A stretch of DNA of 64,000 nucleotides from Arthrobacter sp. QXT-31 (GCF_001969265.1 NZ_CP019304.1:806001-870000); one strand, 5' to 3'. Positions 9,967-20,261 are shown, numbered from the stretch's first letter. Translations and numbers: made by a program. Notes: generated by a model from the letters alone, not told the origin.

Positions 9967-11391
9967 GTGGCACTGCTGGACAGCCTTCCCCGACACCTCT
10001 TCAGCTCCCGAGGCTGGGGACTCCTGGCAGCCGGCGCAGTCTCCTTGCTGTGCGCCCAGATCATGGGGCGCCGCGATCTTCTGGCCCTTGGCGTCCTGCT
10101 GGTGGTGCTGCCGCTCGTTTCACTGGCCGGCATCCGGGTGGTGAAGCCGCGCTTCCGGGTATACCGGGAGTTCAGCCCCTCGACGGTTGAGACAGACTCC
10201 TTCACCACGGTGCGGCTCGCCATCGCCAGGACCGGCCTGGGCACAGGCCGCGTCATCATGGAGGAGCGGCTGCCGCCACGGTTCGGCGACTCCCCTGCGT
10301 TCCGTTTCCCGGCCAGGTCCGCCTCCGGCGGCACCAGCCGCTATGAGTACCACCTGCGGTCGGGAAAGCGCGGACAGTTCACCATCGGCCCGGTGACGGC
10401 GGAGTTCACCGATCCGTTTGGGCTGTCGCTGCACAGGCACTCGATCGACGACGGCGACACGCTCACCGTGACGCCGGCCGCCGTCGAACTTCCCTCCACC
10501 GGCCTTGCCGGCGCGCGCGGCAACGACGGCATCACGGCCACCCGTACCAGGGCCAATCCCAGCGACGACGACGTCATGACCCGCGAGTACCGGCATGGTG
10601 ATCCGATGCGGCGGGTGCACTGGCCGGCCACCGCCCGGCACGGCGCCCTGATGGTCCGGCAGGAGGAATCCGTCACCACGCCCGAGGCCACGGTCATCCT
10701 CGATCACCGGTACGTGGCGCATTCCTCGGGTTACGGCGCGGTGTTCGGCAGTCCGGGCGACGACGGAAGCGACCTCGTCACCAGTGACACCTTTGAGTGG
10801 GCGGTCACGGCCGCCATGTCGGTGAGCGCCCACCTCGCCGAGCTCAATTATTCGCTGCGGTTCCTGGACGCCGCGGGCGAGCCTGCCTTCCGCCGCTCAT
10901 CCTCGGCCCCCGAGCCTGACAACGACGAGTACAGCGGAGCAGCCGGCCTCCAGTCCATCGCCGAAAGCCTCGCCGCGATCCAACTGACGGGCCCGCATCA
11001 CGGGCGCAGGGAACACGATGCCGCCCGCCGGGATCATGCGGCGGGCGCCGATCCGGCACAGTCCGTGTTTGACGACCAGCTCATGGACAAGCTCGCGGCG
11101 CACCGGATGCGCGGGCCGGTGCTGGCACTCCTGGGGAAGATGCCGCTCGCGGAGGCCAGGGCGCTCGCCCCCGCGGCCGGCTACGCTGCCAACGCGTTCG
11201 CCGTGGTGATCACGGACAAACCGGCGGAGTGCCATGACGTGCTCGAAGCTCTGCGCCGGGGCGGCTGGCGCGCTGTTGCCGTTGGGGCCTCCACGTCGCT
11301 GCCGGCAGCCTGGACGTATTTCGATGAGGGCGACGCCGCCATGTGGACGGCAGCGGCGGACGTCCGCCGCGGAGCGGAGGTAGGGCGATGA
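9967..11391 (+). CDS. DUF58 domain-containing membrane protein
   Basis: 474 aa, GTG start. Two hydrophobic helices near the N-terminus (about 15-55) are followed by a beta-rich region and then the DUF58 signature GDPMRRVHWPATARHGALMVRQ (about residues 209-230). The C-terminal half is VWA-like. The family works with MoxR ATPases, but the biochemical role is unknown. Its stop overlaps the next ATG (ATGA), so it is translationally coupled to the transglutaminase gene. Confidence 0.88.
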   Translation: MALLDSLPRHLFSSRGWGLLAAGAVSLLCAQIMGRRDLLALGVLLVVLPLVSLAGIRVVKPRFRVYREFSPSTVETDSFTTVRLAIARTGLGTGRVIMEERLPPRFGDSPAFRFPARSASGGTSRYEYHLRSGKRGQFTIGPVTAEFTDPFGLSLHRHSIDDGDTLTVTPAAVELPSTGLAGARGNDGITATRTRANPSDDDVMTREYRHGDPMRRVHWPATARHGALMVRQEESVTTPEATVILDHRYVAHSSGYGAVFGSPGDDGSDLVTSDTFEWAVTAAMSVSAHLAELNYSLRFLDAAGEPAFRRSSSAPEPDNDEYSGAAGLQSIAESLAAIQLTGPHHGRREHDAARRDHAAGADPAQSVFDDQLMDKLAAHRMRGPVLALLGKMPLAEARALAPAAGYAANAFAVVITDKPAECHDVLEALRRGGWRAVAVGASTSLPAAWTYFDEGDAAMWTAAADVRRGAEVGR

Positions 11392-13955
11392 CACTGACGT
11401 CGCAACGGCCGGCGGGGGCCCGGCCGCAGCCCGCTCCCGCCTCCCCCGGCAACGGGAGGTTCGGGGCCGGTGCATTTCCGTGGGTCATGTCCGGAGCAGT
11501 GGCCGTGTCCGTCCTGGGCGCGTCGCTGTCCCTTAACGGGGTCCTGCGGGGCTGGGCGTGGTTCCTGCCCGTCGTGACCGTGGTGGTGGTGGTCTCGCTG
11601 ACCATGGCCCTGCTGCGCACATTCCGCACCCCGCCGTTGCTGGTGGCCGCGGGAGGTCTTGTCTCCCTGGCCTTCATCCTGACGTTCACCTTCTTCCGGC
11701 GCGACAGCATTGCCGGCTTCCTCCCGACACAGGCCACCCTCGACGCGCTGGGCAGGCACCTGCGCCGGGCCAGCGAAACGGTGCTGGCTGAGAGCTCGCC
11801 GGTAGCACCCAACGCCGGCATCGTCCTGGTGACGTGCGCCGCCCTGGGACTCGTCGTCATCCTCGTGGATGCGCTGGCCCTCCCCCTGGGCATGCCTGCC
11901 ACGAGCGGACTTGGCCTGCTGGCGGTGCTGGTGGTGCCGGCCATGATTAAGCCGCAGAGTGTTGGGTGGCTGGGATTCGTGGTGACGGCAGCCGGCTACC
12001 TGGCCATCCTCGCGGCCAGCCAATGGTTCGCGCCCGATGCCCGCACCCAGGCGGACACGGCCCGCAACCCGGGCCAGATCAGGCGGGCCGCCCTCACGGG
12101 AGCCGTGGCGCTGGTGGTCACCCTGCTGCTGCAGGTTGTGGTTCCGGGCTTCGACCAGGGCACGTTCCCCCAGGGCTCACGGCTCAACCCCTGGGGTTCA
12201 GCCACCGGCCTGAACCCCATGATCAGCCTCGGCAACAGCCTGCGCACCCCGACGGGCGAGGGCAGGATCACCTACGCCACCAACGCCACCACGCCCCTCT
12301 ACCTGCGCTCGGTTACGGTGGACCGCTTCGACGGCGAGTCCTGGTCCCCGGACGACCGGAACAACAGTCGCCGGGCAGGCACCGGACGGATGGACGTGGG
12401 CCATGAGGTCCTGGCACCCGAACAGACCCGGCAGGTGACAGTGGTCAACACCGGGGACTTCACCAGCCCTTACCTTCCCGTCCCGTACGCCCCTGAATCC
12501 GTCAACGGGCTGACCGGGCGGTGGAGCTGGGATCCTGCCACCCTGAGCATCAGAGGAACCGACACCAACTCCCGGGAACAGCAGTATCTGGTGCAATCGG
12601 CGGTGCCAAAGCTGACCACCGAGCTGCTGGACGCCTCCTCCGCCCCCGTCCGGGGCGTGCCGGAGGAGTTCATCCGGCCGCCGTCGAACGTTCCGGACAT
12701 CGTCCGGAGCGCCGCGGAGTCCGTCACCGCAAACGGCCGGACGGCCTATGCCAAGGCGATGGCGATCCAGCGGTTCCTTCGCGGCCCCGAGTTCACATAC
12801 TCCCTGGAGTCCCCCGTACAGGGCGGATATGACGGCAACGGGTTGTCAGTGCTCTCGGACTTCCTGGCCCAGAAGAGCGGCTACTGCATCCATTTCGCCT
12901 CCGCCATGGCGGTCATGGCCCGGCTCGAAGGCATTCCGAGCAGGATAGCTGTGGGCTACGCTCCGGGCAGGCTGACGGGGGCCACGGTGTCCGTGGCCGG
13001 CCAGGGAGCACTCCCGGAGTTCGAAGTCGACGCCCGTGACGCTCATGCCTGGCCGGAGCTGTACTTCCAGGGCCTCGGCTGGGTTCCGTTTGAGCCCACA
13101 CCCTCACGCGGTGTAGTGCCGCCCTACGCACAGGACTCCGCGACCTCCGGCGGGGCCAGCACCAACGAACAGAACAACGATGGCCTGGTGCCGAGCAGCG
13201 GTGCCACGGCACCGTCAGCGCCGGCGCCGGCACCGCTCCCCGCTCCGGGGACCGGCACGGCCGACGGCGGGAACCAGCTGGCGCCCGTGCTTTACACCGC
13301 CGCCGGGGTACTGCTGCTGCTCCTGCTGGCCGCCTCACCCCGCCTGGTACGCGGAAGCCGCCGTGCACGGCGCCTCAGGGGGACGGGTGCCGACGGGAAC
13401 CGGCTGGCGGAACCCCCGCTCGTCTGGTCCGAGCTCCAGGATCTGGCCACGGACTACGGCGTGCGCCCGGAACCGAGCGAGACCCCACGGACGTTCGCGG
13501 CCCGGTTGCGCGCTTCGCTCGCCGCGCGTCCGCAGGCCGAAGGAGGGCCGGGCGGCAGGCACGGTGCCAAGCCGGTTGATGCCGAAGCTGCCGGCGCCGA
13601 AACGGTGGCCGCCGAAGCGGTTGATGCCGGTACCGCCCATGCCGTGACGGTCCTGACGGATGCCTACGAAAGGCACCAGTACGGCCGGCCCTCTGGCCCG
13701 GATTCCGCGGGCGGCCTTCCGGAGCACGCAGCCATCGGGAACATCAGCCAGGTGCGGCAGGCGCTCCGCCGCAATGCCGGCACCGCAGGCCGGCTCCGTG
13801 CCGACTGGCTGCCGCCGTCGGTCCTTGCCCGCTGGAGCTCCGTGGCCGGGTGGCCCTTCCGGGTGCTCGGCTGGGCAGCGCTCCGGACGCGGCGCGCCGT
13901 CTCGGCGCTGTGGCGCAGGACCCGCACCGGACTCCGGCGCCTGCGGGAGGGCTAA
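11388..13955 (+). CDS. Transglutaminase-like membrane protein (TgpA type)
   Basis: 855-aa protein with a block of about six membrane helices (residues 25-260), a large extracytoplasmic region with a transglutaminase/protease-like core, one more helix near residue 640, and a cytoplasmic DUF4129-like tail. The catalytic triad is visible: Cys500 in KSGYCIHFASAMAVMAR, His553 in DAHAWPELYF, then the acidic position after GWVPFEPTP. The tail contains alanine/glutamate-rich repeats (DAEAAGAETVAAEAVDAG). The start is fixed by the ATGA overlap and GGAGCGGAGG upstream. It is the third gene of the MoxR-DUF58 operon and probably acts in cell-wall protein processing, though the substrate is unknown. Confidence 0.9.
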   Translation: MTLTSQRPAGARPQPAPASPGNGRFGAGAFPWVMSGAVAVSVLGASLSLNGVLRGWAWFLPVVTVVVVVSLTMALLRTFRTPPLLVAAGGLVSLAFILTFTFFRRDSIAGFLPTQATLDALGRHLRRASETVLAESSPVAPNAGIVLVTCAALGLVVILVDALALPLGMPATSGLGLLAVLVVPAMIKPQSVGWLGFVVTAAGYLAILAASQWFAPDARTQADTARNPGQIRRAALTGAVALVVTLLLQVVVPGFDQGTFPQGSRLNPWGSATGLNPMISLGNSLRTPTGEGRITYATNATTPLYLRSVTVDRFDGESWSPDDRNNSRRAGTGRMDVGHEVLAPEQTRQVTVVNTGDFTSPYLPVPYAPESVNGLTGRWSWDPATLSIRGTDTNSREQQYLVQSAVPKLTTELLDASSAPVRGVPEEFIRPPSNVPDIVRSAAESVTANGRTAYAKAMAIQRFLRGPEFTYSLESPVQGGYDGNGLSVLSDFLAQKSGYCIHFASAMAVMARLEGIPSRIAVGYAPGRLTGATVSVAGQGALPEFEVDARDAHAWPELYFQGLGWVPFEPTPSRGVVPPYAQDSATSGGASTNEQNNDGLVPSSGATAPSAPAPAPLPAPGTGTADGGNQLAPVLYTAAGVLLLLLLAASPRLVRGSRRARRLRGTGADGNRLAEPPLVWSELQDLATDYGVRPEPSETPRTFAARLRASLAARPQAEGGPGGRHGAKPVDAEAAGAETVAAEAVDAGTAHAVTVLTDAYERHQYGRPSGPDSAGGLPEHAAIGNISQVRQALRRNAGTAGRLRADWLPPSVLARWSSVAGWPFRVLGWAALRTRRAVSALWRRTRTGLRRLREG

Positions 13956-14003
13956 CCCCAACGGGAGGATTGACGTACAGCCCTCCCGGCAATTGGCATT
14001 TCC

Positions 14004-14016
14004 CATGTTTGACATG
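14004..14016. promoter_or_regulatory. Inverted repeat upstream of MFS symporter gene
   Basis: CATGT-TTG-ACATG lies about 200 bp upstream of the symporter start, inside a 261-bp gene-free region, and overlaps a TTGACA-like hexamer. It could be an operator for the symporter gene. No other copy was noticed. Confidence 0.3.
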
Positions 14017-14216
14017 TGACCGGCGCCACCTTATCTTTGAGGAGCGGGAAAGCGCATTCCACAGGAACCTACCCGGCATCCAGTCGGTGGAAATCCCAAC
14101 AATGTCCGCGGACTGCAGCAGCGGCGGCGGCGCGGGGCGCGACCTTCCCGCCGGATCCGATACCCGAGGACGGGGCGCATCCGGCGGGACAGACGATTTG
14201 TCCAAAGGAGGACGAC

Positions 14217-15623
14217 ATGAAGAGCGACACACACAAGCTGCGGACCTCTGCTGAATCGATTCAGACCGGCACGCGCCGGTCGAGCAGCAGGAAGGCTGCC
14301 GCCAGTGGCTGGGTGGGCAGCGCCCTGGAGTACTATGACTGGTTCATCTACGCCCAGGCCGCGGCCCTGGTCTTCCCCACCGTCTTCTTTCCGTCAGGAA
14401 ACCCGACCGTCGCGCTGATCGCGTCGCTCGGCACGTATGCGGTGGGCTACGTCGCACGTCCCATCGGGGCCTTCGTCCTCGGCCAATGGGGCGACAAACA
14501 CGGCCGCAAGAACGTCCTGGTCCTGGCCATGCTGCTGATGGGCGTCTCCACGTTTGCGGTGGCCCTGCTTCCCACCTACGACCAGGTGGGCATCCTGGCC
14601 CCGGTCCTGCTGCTGGTCCTTCGCCTCGTCCAGGGCTTCGCCGTTGCCGGGGAGCTGAGCGGGGCCAGTGCCATGATTGTGGAGCACGCCCCCTTCGGCC
14701 GCCGCGGCTTCTATGCCAGCTTCGCCCTGCAGGGCACCCAGGCCGGGCAGATCCTCGCCGCAGCCGTTTTCCTCCCGCTCTCGGCAGTGCTGTCCGCTGA
14801 GGACTTCCACGCCTGGGGCTGGCGGGTTCCGTTCCTCCTCAGCGCCTTGGTGGTGTTCGCCGGCTACATCATCCGGCGCCGCGTTGAAGAGACACCTGTC
14901 TTTGTGGAGGAGAAAGCCCACCGCGACGTTCCCAAGATGCCGGTGGTCCAGGTGCTGCGCGAAAGCGGACTGAACGTAGTGCGTGCGGTCTGCATGACCC
15001 TGGTCAACGTTGTGGGCGTCACCGTGGCGGTCTTCGGCGCGGCCTACGCCACGCAGCCCGGGTATGGCATCGGCATGAGCACCACCGTCTATCTCTGGAT
15101 TCCGGTGCTGGCCAACGTCATCGCGCTCGCACTCATTCCCTGGTTCGGCGACCTTTCGGACCGCTTCGGCCGGCGCCCCCTGATGATCGTCGGTTCGCTC
15201 GGCTCCGGCGCGCTGGCCTACGGGTACCTCTACGCGGTCAGCCAGAACAACGTGCCGCTGACCATCGTTCTTGCGATCCTCATGTGGGGCACGCTGTACC
15301 AGGTCTGGAACGCCACTTTCGCCAGCTTCTTCCAGGAGCTCTTCCCCTCCCGCACCCGCGTCACGGGTTTCGCCATCTCACAGAACATCGGGCTCCTGAT
15401 CACGTCCTTCCTGCCGAGCCTCTTCGCGGTGGTCGCCCCCCCGGGTTCGGCCAACGTTCCGCTCACCGTCGGGTCCATCTGCTTGGGCATCACGGTCGTC
15501 GGGGCAATCGCGGCCTGGTCCGCCAAGGAAACGCACCGGATTCCGCTCAGCGAGCTGGGGTCACCGGATGCCACCCCGGTGTCCCGTGAGGAATACGCGG
15601 CCGTCCGGGCCACGGCCCGCTGA
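14217..15623 (+). CDS. MFS metabolite:H+ symporter (MHS family)
   Basis: 468-aa 12-helix inner-membrane transporter. The MHS hallmarks are present: SALEYYDWFIYAQAAALVFP near the N-terminus, GDKHGRKNVLV after helix 2, LRLVQGFAVAGELSGAS in helix 4, and DLSDRFGRRPLMIVG in the central loop. Family members carry organic acids, shikimate or proline/betaine; the substrate cannot be read from sequence. The ATG follows a strong AAAGGAGG. The convergent neighbour is a succinate-semialdehyde dehydrogenase, with a shared terminator hairpin between them. Confidence 0.9.
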   Translation: MKSDTHKLRTSAESIQTGTRRSSSRKAAASGWVGSALEYYDWFIYAQAAALVFPTVFFPSGNPTVALIASLGTYAVGYVARPIGAFVLGQWGDKHGRKNVLVLAMLLMGVSTFAVALLPTYDQVGILAPVLLLVLRLVQGFAVAGELSGASAMIVEHAPFGRRGFYASFALQGTQAGQILAAAVFLPLSAVLSAEDFHAWGWRVPFLLSALVVFAGYIIRRRVEETPVFVEEKAHRDVPKMPVVQVLRESGLNVVRAVCMTLVNVVGVTVAVFGAAYATQPGYGIGMSTTVYLWIPVLANVIALALIPWFGDLSDRFGRRPLMIVGSLGSGALAYGYLYAVSQNNVPLTIVLAILMWGTLYQVWNATFASFFQELFPSRTRVTGFAISQNIGLLITSFLPSLFAVVAPPGSANVPLTVGSICLGITVVGAIAAWSAKETHRIPLSELGSPDATPVSREEYAAVRATAR

Positions 15624-15705
15624 ACAACTGCCGTCAAAAGCCCGCCGCCGCCGTCAAAAGCTCAGCGCCGATGTACTGCTCGCGCAAAGCTGGCCGGTCT
15701 AACGC

Positions 15706-15752
15706 AAAGAAACGCACCTGCAGCAGGTTTCCTGCTGCAGGTGCGTTTCTTT
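15706..15752. terminator. Bidirectional Rho-independent terminator
   Basis: Perfect 22-bp arms 15706-15727 and 15731-15752 around a TTT loop. The stem reads AAAGAAACGCACC then TGCAGCAGG, so A-tracts and T-tracts flank it on both strands. It lies between convergent genes (symporter plus, dehydrogenase minus) and can serve both. Confidence 0.9.
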
Positions 15753-15769
15753 CTTAGCCCGGGATAAAC

Positions 15770-17269
15770 CTAGCCGGCGTAGGGGTCGGCGATGCCGATG
15801 TACTGCGTGTAGAGGTATTCCTCAATGCCTTCCAGGCCGCCTTCACGGCCCAGGCCGGACTGCTTGACGCCGCCGAACGGCGCTGCGGCGTTGGAGACGA
15901 CGCCGGCGTTCAGGCCGAGCATGCCGGTCTCGAGCCGCTCGCCCATCCGGATGCCCCGGTTGAGGTCCTTCGTGAAGACGTAGGCCACCAGCCCGTATTC
16001 GGTGTTGTTGGCCAGGCGCACGGCCTCGTCCTCGGACGAGAACGTAATGATCGGGGCGACGGGGCCGAAGATCTCCTCGGCCAGGATCCGGGTCCCCTCG
16101 GTGACGCCCTTGAGGATGGTGGGCTGGTAGAAGTAGCCGGGCCCCTCGACCGGGGCGCCGCCGAGCACGGCGGTGGCGCCGGAGGAGACGGCGTCGGTGA
16201 CCAGTTCGTGGACCTTGTCCCGGCTCTTCGCGTCAATGAGCGGGCCGACCTTGGACTCGGGCTCGGTGCCACGGGCGGTGGTCATTTCCTTCATCTTCGC
16301 GGCGAACTTCTCCGCGAACTCGTCCGCGACGGATTCGTGCACGATGAAGCGGTTCGCGGCGGTGCAGGCCTCGCCCATGTTCCGCAGCTTGGCCAGCATG
16401 GCACCGGCGACAGCGGCATCGACGTCGGCGTCCTCGAACACCACGAACGGGGCGTTGCCGCCGAGCTCCATCGAGGTGCGCAGCACCGTCTCCGAAGCAT
16501 CGGACAGCAGGCGGCGGCCCACCTCGGTGGAGCCGGTGAAGGAGAGCTTGCGCAGGCGCTGGTCCTTGATCAGCGGGCCGGTGGTGGCGCCTGCACTGGT
16601 GGTGCTGATGACGTTCAGGACACCCGCCGGCAGGCCCGCTTCCTGCATCACGGCGGCGAAGAGGTGGGAGGTCAGGGGCGTCAGGTTGGCGGGCTTGAGC
16701 ACCATGGTGCAGCCGGCCGCGACGGCAGGGGCGATCTTGCGCGTGGCCATGGCCAGCGGGAAATTCCACGGCGTGATCAGCAGGCACGGGCCCACCGGCT
16801 TCTTGGTCACCAGCAGGCGGGACTTGCCGTCCGGGGAGACGGAGTAGCGGCCGAACGCGCGGACGGCTTCCTCCGAGAACCAGCGCAGGAACTCGGCGCC
16901 GTAGGTGACTTCGCCGCGGGCTTCTGCGAGCGGCTTGCCCATTTCCAGGGTCATCAGCAGAGCGAAGTCCTCAGCCCGCTCGGTGACCAGTTCAAAGGCC
17001 CGGCGCAGGATCTCGCCGCGCTCCCGCGGCGGCACCTTCGCCCAGGACTCCTGGGCAGCGGAGGCGGCATCAAGTGCAGCAGCACCGTCCTCGGCGCCGG
17101 CATCGGCGATGCTCAGCAGCACCTTCCCGGTGGCGGGATCCTCGACGTCGAACGTCTTGCCCGACGCCGCGGGACGCCACTCGCCGTTGATGAGCAGGCC
17201 GGTGGGAACAGACGCGAGCAATTCGCTTTCGCGTTCTGCGGTAGCGGTGGACTGTGTAGTAACAGACAC
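15770..17269 (-). CDS. gabD: NAD(P)-dependent succinate-semialdehyde dehydrogenase
   Basis: 499-aa aldehyde dehydrogenase that would oxidise succinate semialdehyde to succinate in GABA breakdown. Catalytic Cys302 lies in GEACTAANRF and the general base Glu268 in MELGGNAPF. The cofactor-site motif FTGSTEVGRRL and the C-terminal FGGVKQSGLGREGG are also present. The ACTAANR context resembles SSADH, but other aldehydes are possible. GTG 17269 is preferred over the upstream frame because GAGGGAG lies 5 nt before it. It stands alone, with no GABA transaminase nearby. Confidence 0.85.
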   Translation of the reverse strand: MSVTTQSTATAERESELLASVPTGLLINGEWRPAASGKTFDVEDPATGKVLLSIADAGAEDGAAALDAASAAQESWAKVPPRERGEILRRAFELVTERAEDFALLMTLEMGKPLAEARGEVTYGAEFLRWFSEEAVRAFGRYSVSPDGKSRLLVTKKPVGPCLLITPWNFPLAMATRKIAPAVAAGCTMVLKPANLTPLTSHLFAAVMQEAGLPAGVLNVISTTSAGATTGPLIKDQRLRKLSFTGSTEVGRRLLSDASETVLRTSMELGGNAPFVVFEDADVDAAVAGAMLAKLRNMGEACTAANRFIVHESVADEFAEKFAAKMKEMTTARGTEPESKVGPLIDAKSRDKVHELVTDAVSSGATAVLGGAPVEGPGYFYQPTILKGVTEGTRILAEEIFGPVAPIITFSSEDEAVRLANNTEYGLVAYVFTKDLNRGIRMGERLETGMLGLNAGVVSNAAAPFGGVKQSGLGREGGLEGIEEYLYTQYIGIADPYAG

Positions 17270-17499
17270 GGTGACTCCCTCGTCAGCAATCGGATTGCCG
17301 GTTATGTGCAGCTCCTGCACGCGGCTTGCCGCCGCCTGCCGCCCGCTGCTTGCTTGGCTGGATTAATGCCACGGTACTGCCCGCGTCTCGGCAGTGTCTA
17401 CGCATCCCCGCACTGCCCGTCCGGCCATACGTTGTGCAGCTGCACAGCCGCTCTCCTCCCCGCCAGCGGCGGGCAAAGAGGCCCCGAAGGAGCTGTAAA

Positions 17500-18459
17500 T
17501 CACCGGGCAGCGAGCACGGCGGAGTACAGTTCCCGTTTGCTTACCCGGGTCTCTTCGGCAACGGCGGCCACGGCTTCCTTAAGCCGGACGCCCTTGGCCA
17601 CCAGTTCGTTGACGGCGGCGACGCCGTCCTCCGGGGATCCGGGCGCCCGCTCCGGCGCGCCCGCCACCACGACGGCGATTTCTCCGCGCACCTCATTGGC
17701 CTCTGCCCACTGCAGCATTTCCCGCAGTGAGCCGCGGAGGACTTCCTCGTAGGTCTTGGTCAGTTCCCGGCAGACCGCCGCACGCCGGTCCGGGCCGAAG
17801 CGCTCGTGCAGCGCCCGCAGCATGGCCTCGAGCCGGTGCGGTGCCTCGAAGAAGACCATGGTGCGGCGTTCGGCGTCGAGATCCGCAAGCCTGGCAGCCC
17901 GTTCGCCGGCCTTCCGCGGCAGGAACCCTTCGAAACAGAACCTGTCGGTGGGCAGGCCGGACAGAGCCAGGGCGGTAAGGACGGCTGACGGGCCGGGGAC
18001 GGCCGTGACCGTGAGGCCGGCGGCCACGGCACCTTCGACCAGCCGGAAGCCGGGGTCGGAGACTGCGGGCATGCCGGCGTCGGTGACCATGACAAGTGTT
18101 TTTCCGGAGCGGACCTGTTCCAGGAGTTCGGCGGTCTTGGTGGCCTCGTTGTGCTCGTGGTAGCTGATGATGCGCCCGCTCACGGCGACATCCAGGCTCT
18201 GCACGAGGCGGTGCAGCCGCCGGGTGTCCTCGGCCGCCACGATGTCCGCCGTCGCCAGCAGCTCCACCAGCCGGGAGGAGGCGTCGCCCACGTTGCCGAT
18301 GGGTGTTGCCGCCAGGACGATCCGCCCCGGGCCGCCGCCGCGAAGGTCCTGTTCCCTCCGTCCGGCTGTGCCCGCGGCCGGTTCTGAACTGCCGGAAGCG
18401 TTTGCGTTGCCGGACGGGTCGGAACTGCTGTCAGGGGCGGTGCTCGGTTCTTGGTCCAC
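17500..18459 (-). CDS. rsmI: 16S rRNA (cytidine-1402-2'-O)-methyltransferase
   Basis: SAM-dependent tetrapyrrole-methylase-fold enzyme that modifies C1402 in the ribosomal P site. The 319-aa protein has a low-complexity N-terminal stretch of about 45 residues, then LAATPIGNVGDASSR, VAAEDTRRLHRL, TDAGMPAVSDPGFRLV and AVPGPSAVLTALALSGLP, all RsmI signatures. The start is GTG. It is divergent from pmt across 95 bp, a pairing I recall from mycobacteria (Rv1002c/Rv1003). Confidence 0.94.
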   Translation of the reverse strand: MDQEPSTAPDSSSDPSGNANASGSSEPAAGTAGRREQDLRGGGPGRIVLAATPIGNVGDASSRLVELLATADIVAAEDTRRLHRLVQSLDVAVSGRIISYHEHNEATKTAELLEQVRSGKTLVMVTDAGMPAVSDPGFRLVEGAVAAGLTVTAVPGPSAVLTALALSGLPTDRFCFEGFLPRKAGERAARLADLDAERRTMVFFEAPHRLEAMLRALHERFGPDRRAAVCRELTKTYEEVLRGSLREMLQWAEANEVRGEIAVVVAGAPERAPGSPEDGVAAVNELVAKGVRLKEAVAAVAEETRVSKRELYSAVLAAR

Positions 18460-18554
18460 GGATCCAGCCTACTGCGGCCCGGCCAGCTCCCGGGCCGTTC
18501 CCCCAAACGGTTCCCCAAACCGGTCTGCCAAGCCGCAAACGGTAGCATGGGCTC

Positions 18555-20261
18555 GTGACGCAGACCTCCGTGCGGCCTGACGGGGCCGAACCAACAAGCA
18601 CCCCGCCTTCTGCACCCCCCACGGAAGGCCGCGGTCCGCACGGGAAGCGCTGGATCAGCCGTCCCTCGGAAGCATTCACGGCAGATGCCCTCACCCGGCG
18701 CCTGATCGGCGGCATCCGGACCTGGCGGGACTACCCGCCGTCGCTCCGGCTGTGGTTCTGGCTGATTCCCGCCCTGACGGCAGCGGTGGGAGGGATCCTG
18801 AGATTCGTCCGGCTGGATGTCCCGCGCAGCCTCGTGTTCGACGAGACGTACTACGTCAAGGACGGCTATTCGCTGCTGGTGAGCGGCTATGAGCGCAGCT
18901 GGCCGGACAAGGCCAACGACGCCTTCATTGCCGGCAACCCCAACGTGCTGCTGGACACCCCCGAGTATGTGGTCCACCCGCCCGTCGGCAAATGGATGAT
19001 TGCTGCAGGCATGTGGCTGTTCGGGGCGGACAACCCCTTCGGCTGGCGGTTCGCCGCCGCGCTGACCGGCACCCTGTCCGTCGCCCTTCTCGCGCTGATC
19101 GCCCAGAAACTCTTCGGCTCGCTGGTCCTTGGTGCGGCTGCCGGGCTGCTGCTCGCCGTCGACGGGCATCACCTCGTCCTGTCCCGCACGTCGCTGCTGG
19201 ACATCTTCCTGATGTTCTGGCTCCTGGCGGCGTTCGGCGCCCTGCTGCTGGACCGCGACGACGGCCGGCGCCGGCTGGCTGCAAGGCTCGGCAGGCAGGC
19301 GGCGGCCTCGCCCACCGGCAGGCCATCCACGCTGCAGCTGCTGTCCGGGCCGTGGCTGGGCGTCCGCTGGTGGCGGGTCGTGGCGGGCATCTGCCTGGGC
19401 CTGGCCGTCGGCACGAAGTGGTCGGCACTGTTCTTCCTGGCCGGCTTCGGGCTCCTGACGGTGTTCTGGGACCTGAGCGCGCGCCGCATCGCCGGCATCC
19501 GAGGCTGGATCAGCGCCGGGATCATCAAGGACGGGCTCCTGGCCTTCGTCAGCATGGTGCCCGTGGCCGCCGTGACCTACGCCGCCAGCTGGACCGGATG
19601 GTTCCGCTCCACGGATGCCTACTACCGGCGGTGGGCGGAGACGAACCCCAGTGCGGAATGGGGCTGGCTGCCGGACCCGGTGCGGTCCCTGGCCCACTAC
19701 CACCTTGAGGCCTACAAGTTCCATCAGGGGCTCAGCTCCGAGCATCCGTACGAGGCGAGTGCCTGGAGCTGGCTGGTGATGGGCAGGCCCACCTCGTTCT
19801 TCTACGAGTCCCCCAAGCAGGGCACCCCGGGCTGCGACTTCGCCACCTGCACTTCGGCCATCCTGTCCGTCGGCAACCCGCTGATCTGGTGGAGCGCCGC
19901 CATCTCACTCGTGGTCCTGCTGTTCTGGTGGGCCGGCAGGCGCGACTGGCGCGCCGGCGCCGTACTGGCCGCCGTCGCTTCCGGCTACCTGCCGTGGTTC
20001 ATGTACCCGGAACGCACCATGTTCTTCTTCTACGCGGTGTCCTTCGAGCCTTTCCTGGTCCTGGCTCTCGTGTACTGCCTGGGCCTGGTGCTGGGGAAAA
20101 GCACCGATCCGCCGTGGCGCCGGCGCTCCGGACTGTACGGCGTTGCCCTGTTCCTGGTGGCCGCCGTGCTGGTTTCGGCCTTCTTCTACCCCGTCTGGAC
20201 TGCCGAGATGATCACGTACCAGGACTGGCGGCTCAGAATGTGGATGCCTTCCTGGATCTGA
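18555..20261 (+). CDS. pmt: Protein O-mannosyltransferase (PMT)
   Basis: Integral membrane GT39 glycosyltransferase that moves mannose from polyprenyl-phosphate mannose to secreted proteins. The 568-aa protein has about 10-11 membrane helices. The catalytic acidic pair is in the first outer loop (VFDETYYVKDGYSLL), followed by HPPVGKWMIAAGMWLFG and FGWRFAAALTG. The C-terminal helices contain YPERTMFFFYAVSFEPF, as in mycobacterial Pmt. GTG start, shared divergent promoter region with rsmI. Confidence 0.92.
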   Translation: MTQTSVRPDGAEPTSTPPSAPPTEGRGPHGKRWISRPSEAFTADALTRRLIGGIRTWRDYPPSLRLWFWLIPALTAAVGGILRFVRLDVPRSLVFDETYYVKDGYSLLVSGYERSWPDKANDAFIAGNPNVLLDTPEYVVHPPVGKWMIAAGMWLFGADNPFGWRFAAALTGTLSVALLALIAQKLFGSLVLGAAAGLLLAVDGHHLVLSRTSLLDIFLMFWLLAAFGALLLDRDDGRRRLAARLGRQAAASPTGRPSTLQLLSGPWLGVRWWRVVAGICLGLAVGTKWSALFFLAGFGLLTVFWDLSARRIAGIRGWISAGIIKDGLLAFVSMVPVAAVTYAASWTGWFRSTDAYYRRWAETNPSAEWGWLPDPVRSLAHYHLEAYKFHQGLSSEHPYEASAWSWLVMGRPTSFFYESPKQGTPGCDFATCTSAILSVGNPLIWWSAAISLVVLLFWWAGRRDWRAGAVLAAVASGYLPWFMYPERTMFFFYAVSFEPFLVLALVYCLGLVLGKSTDPPWRRRSGLYGVALFLVAAVLVSAFFYPVWTAEMITYQDWRLRMWMPSWI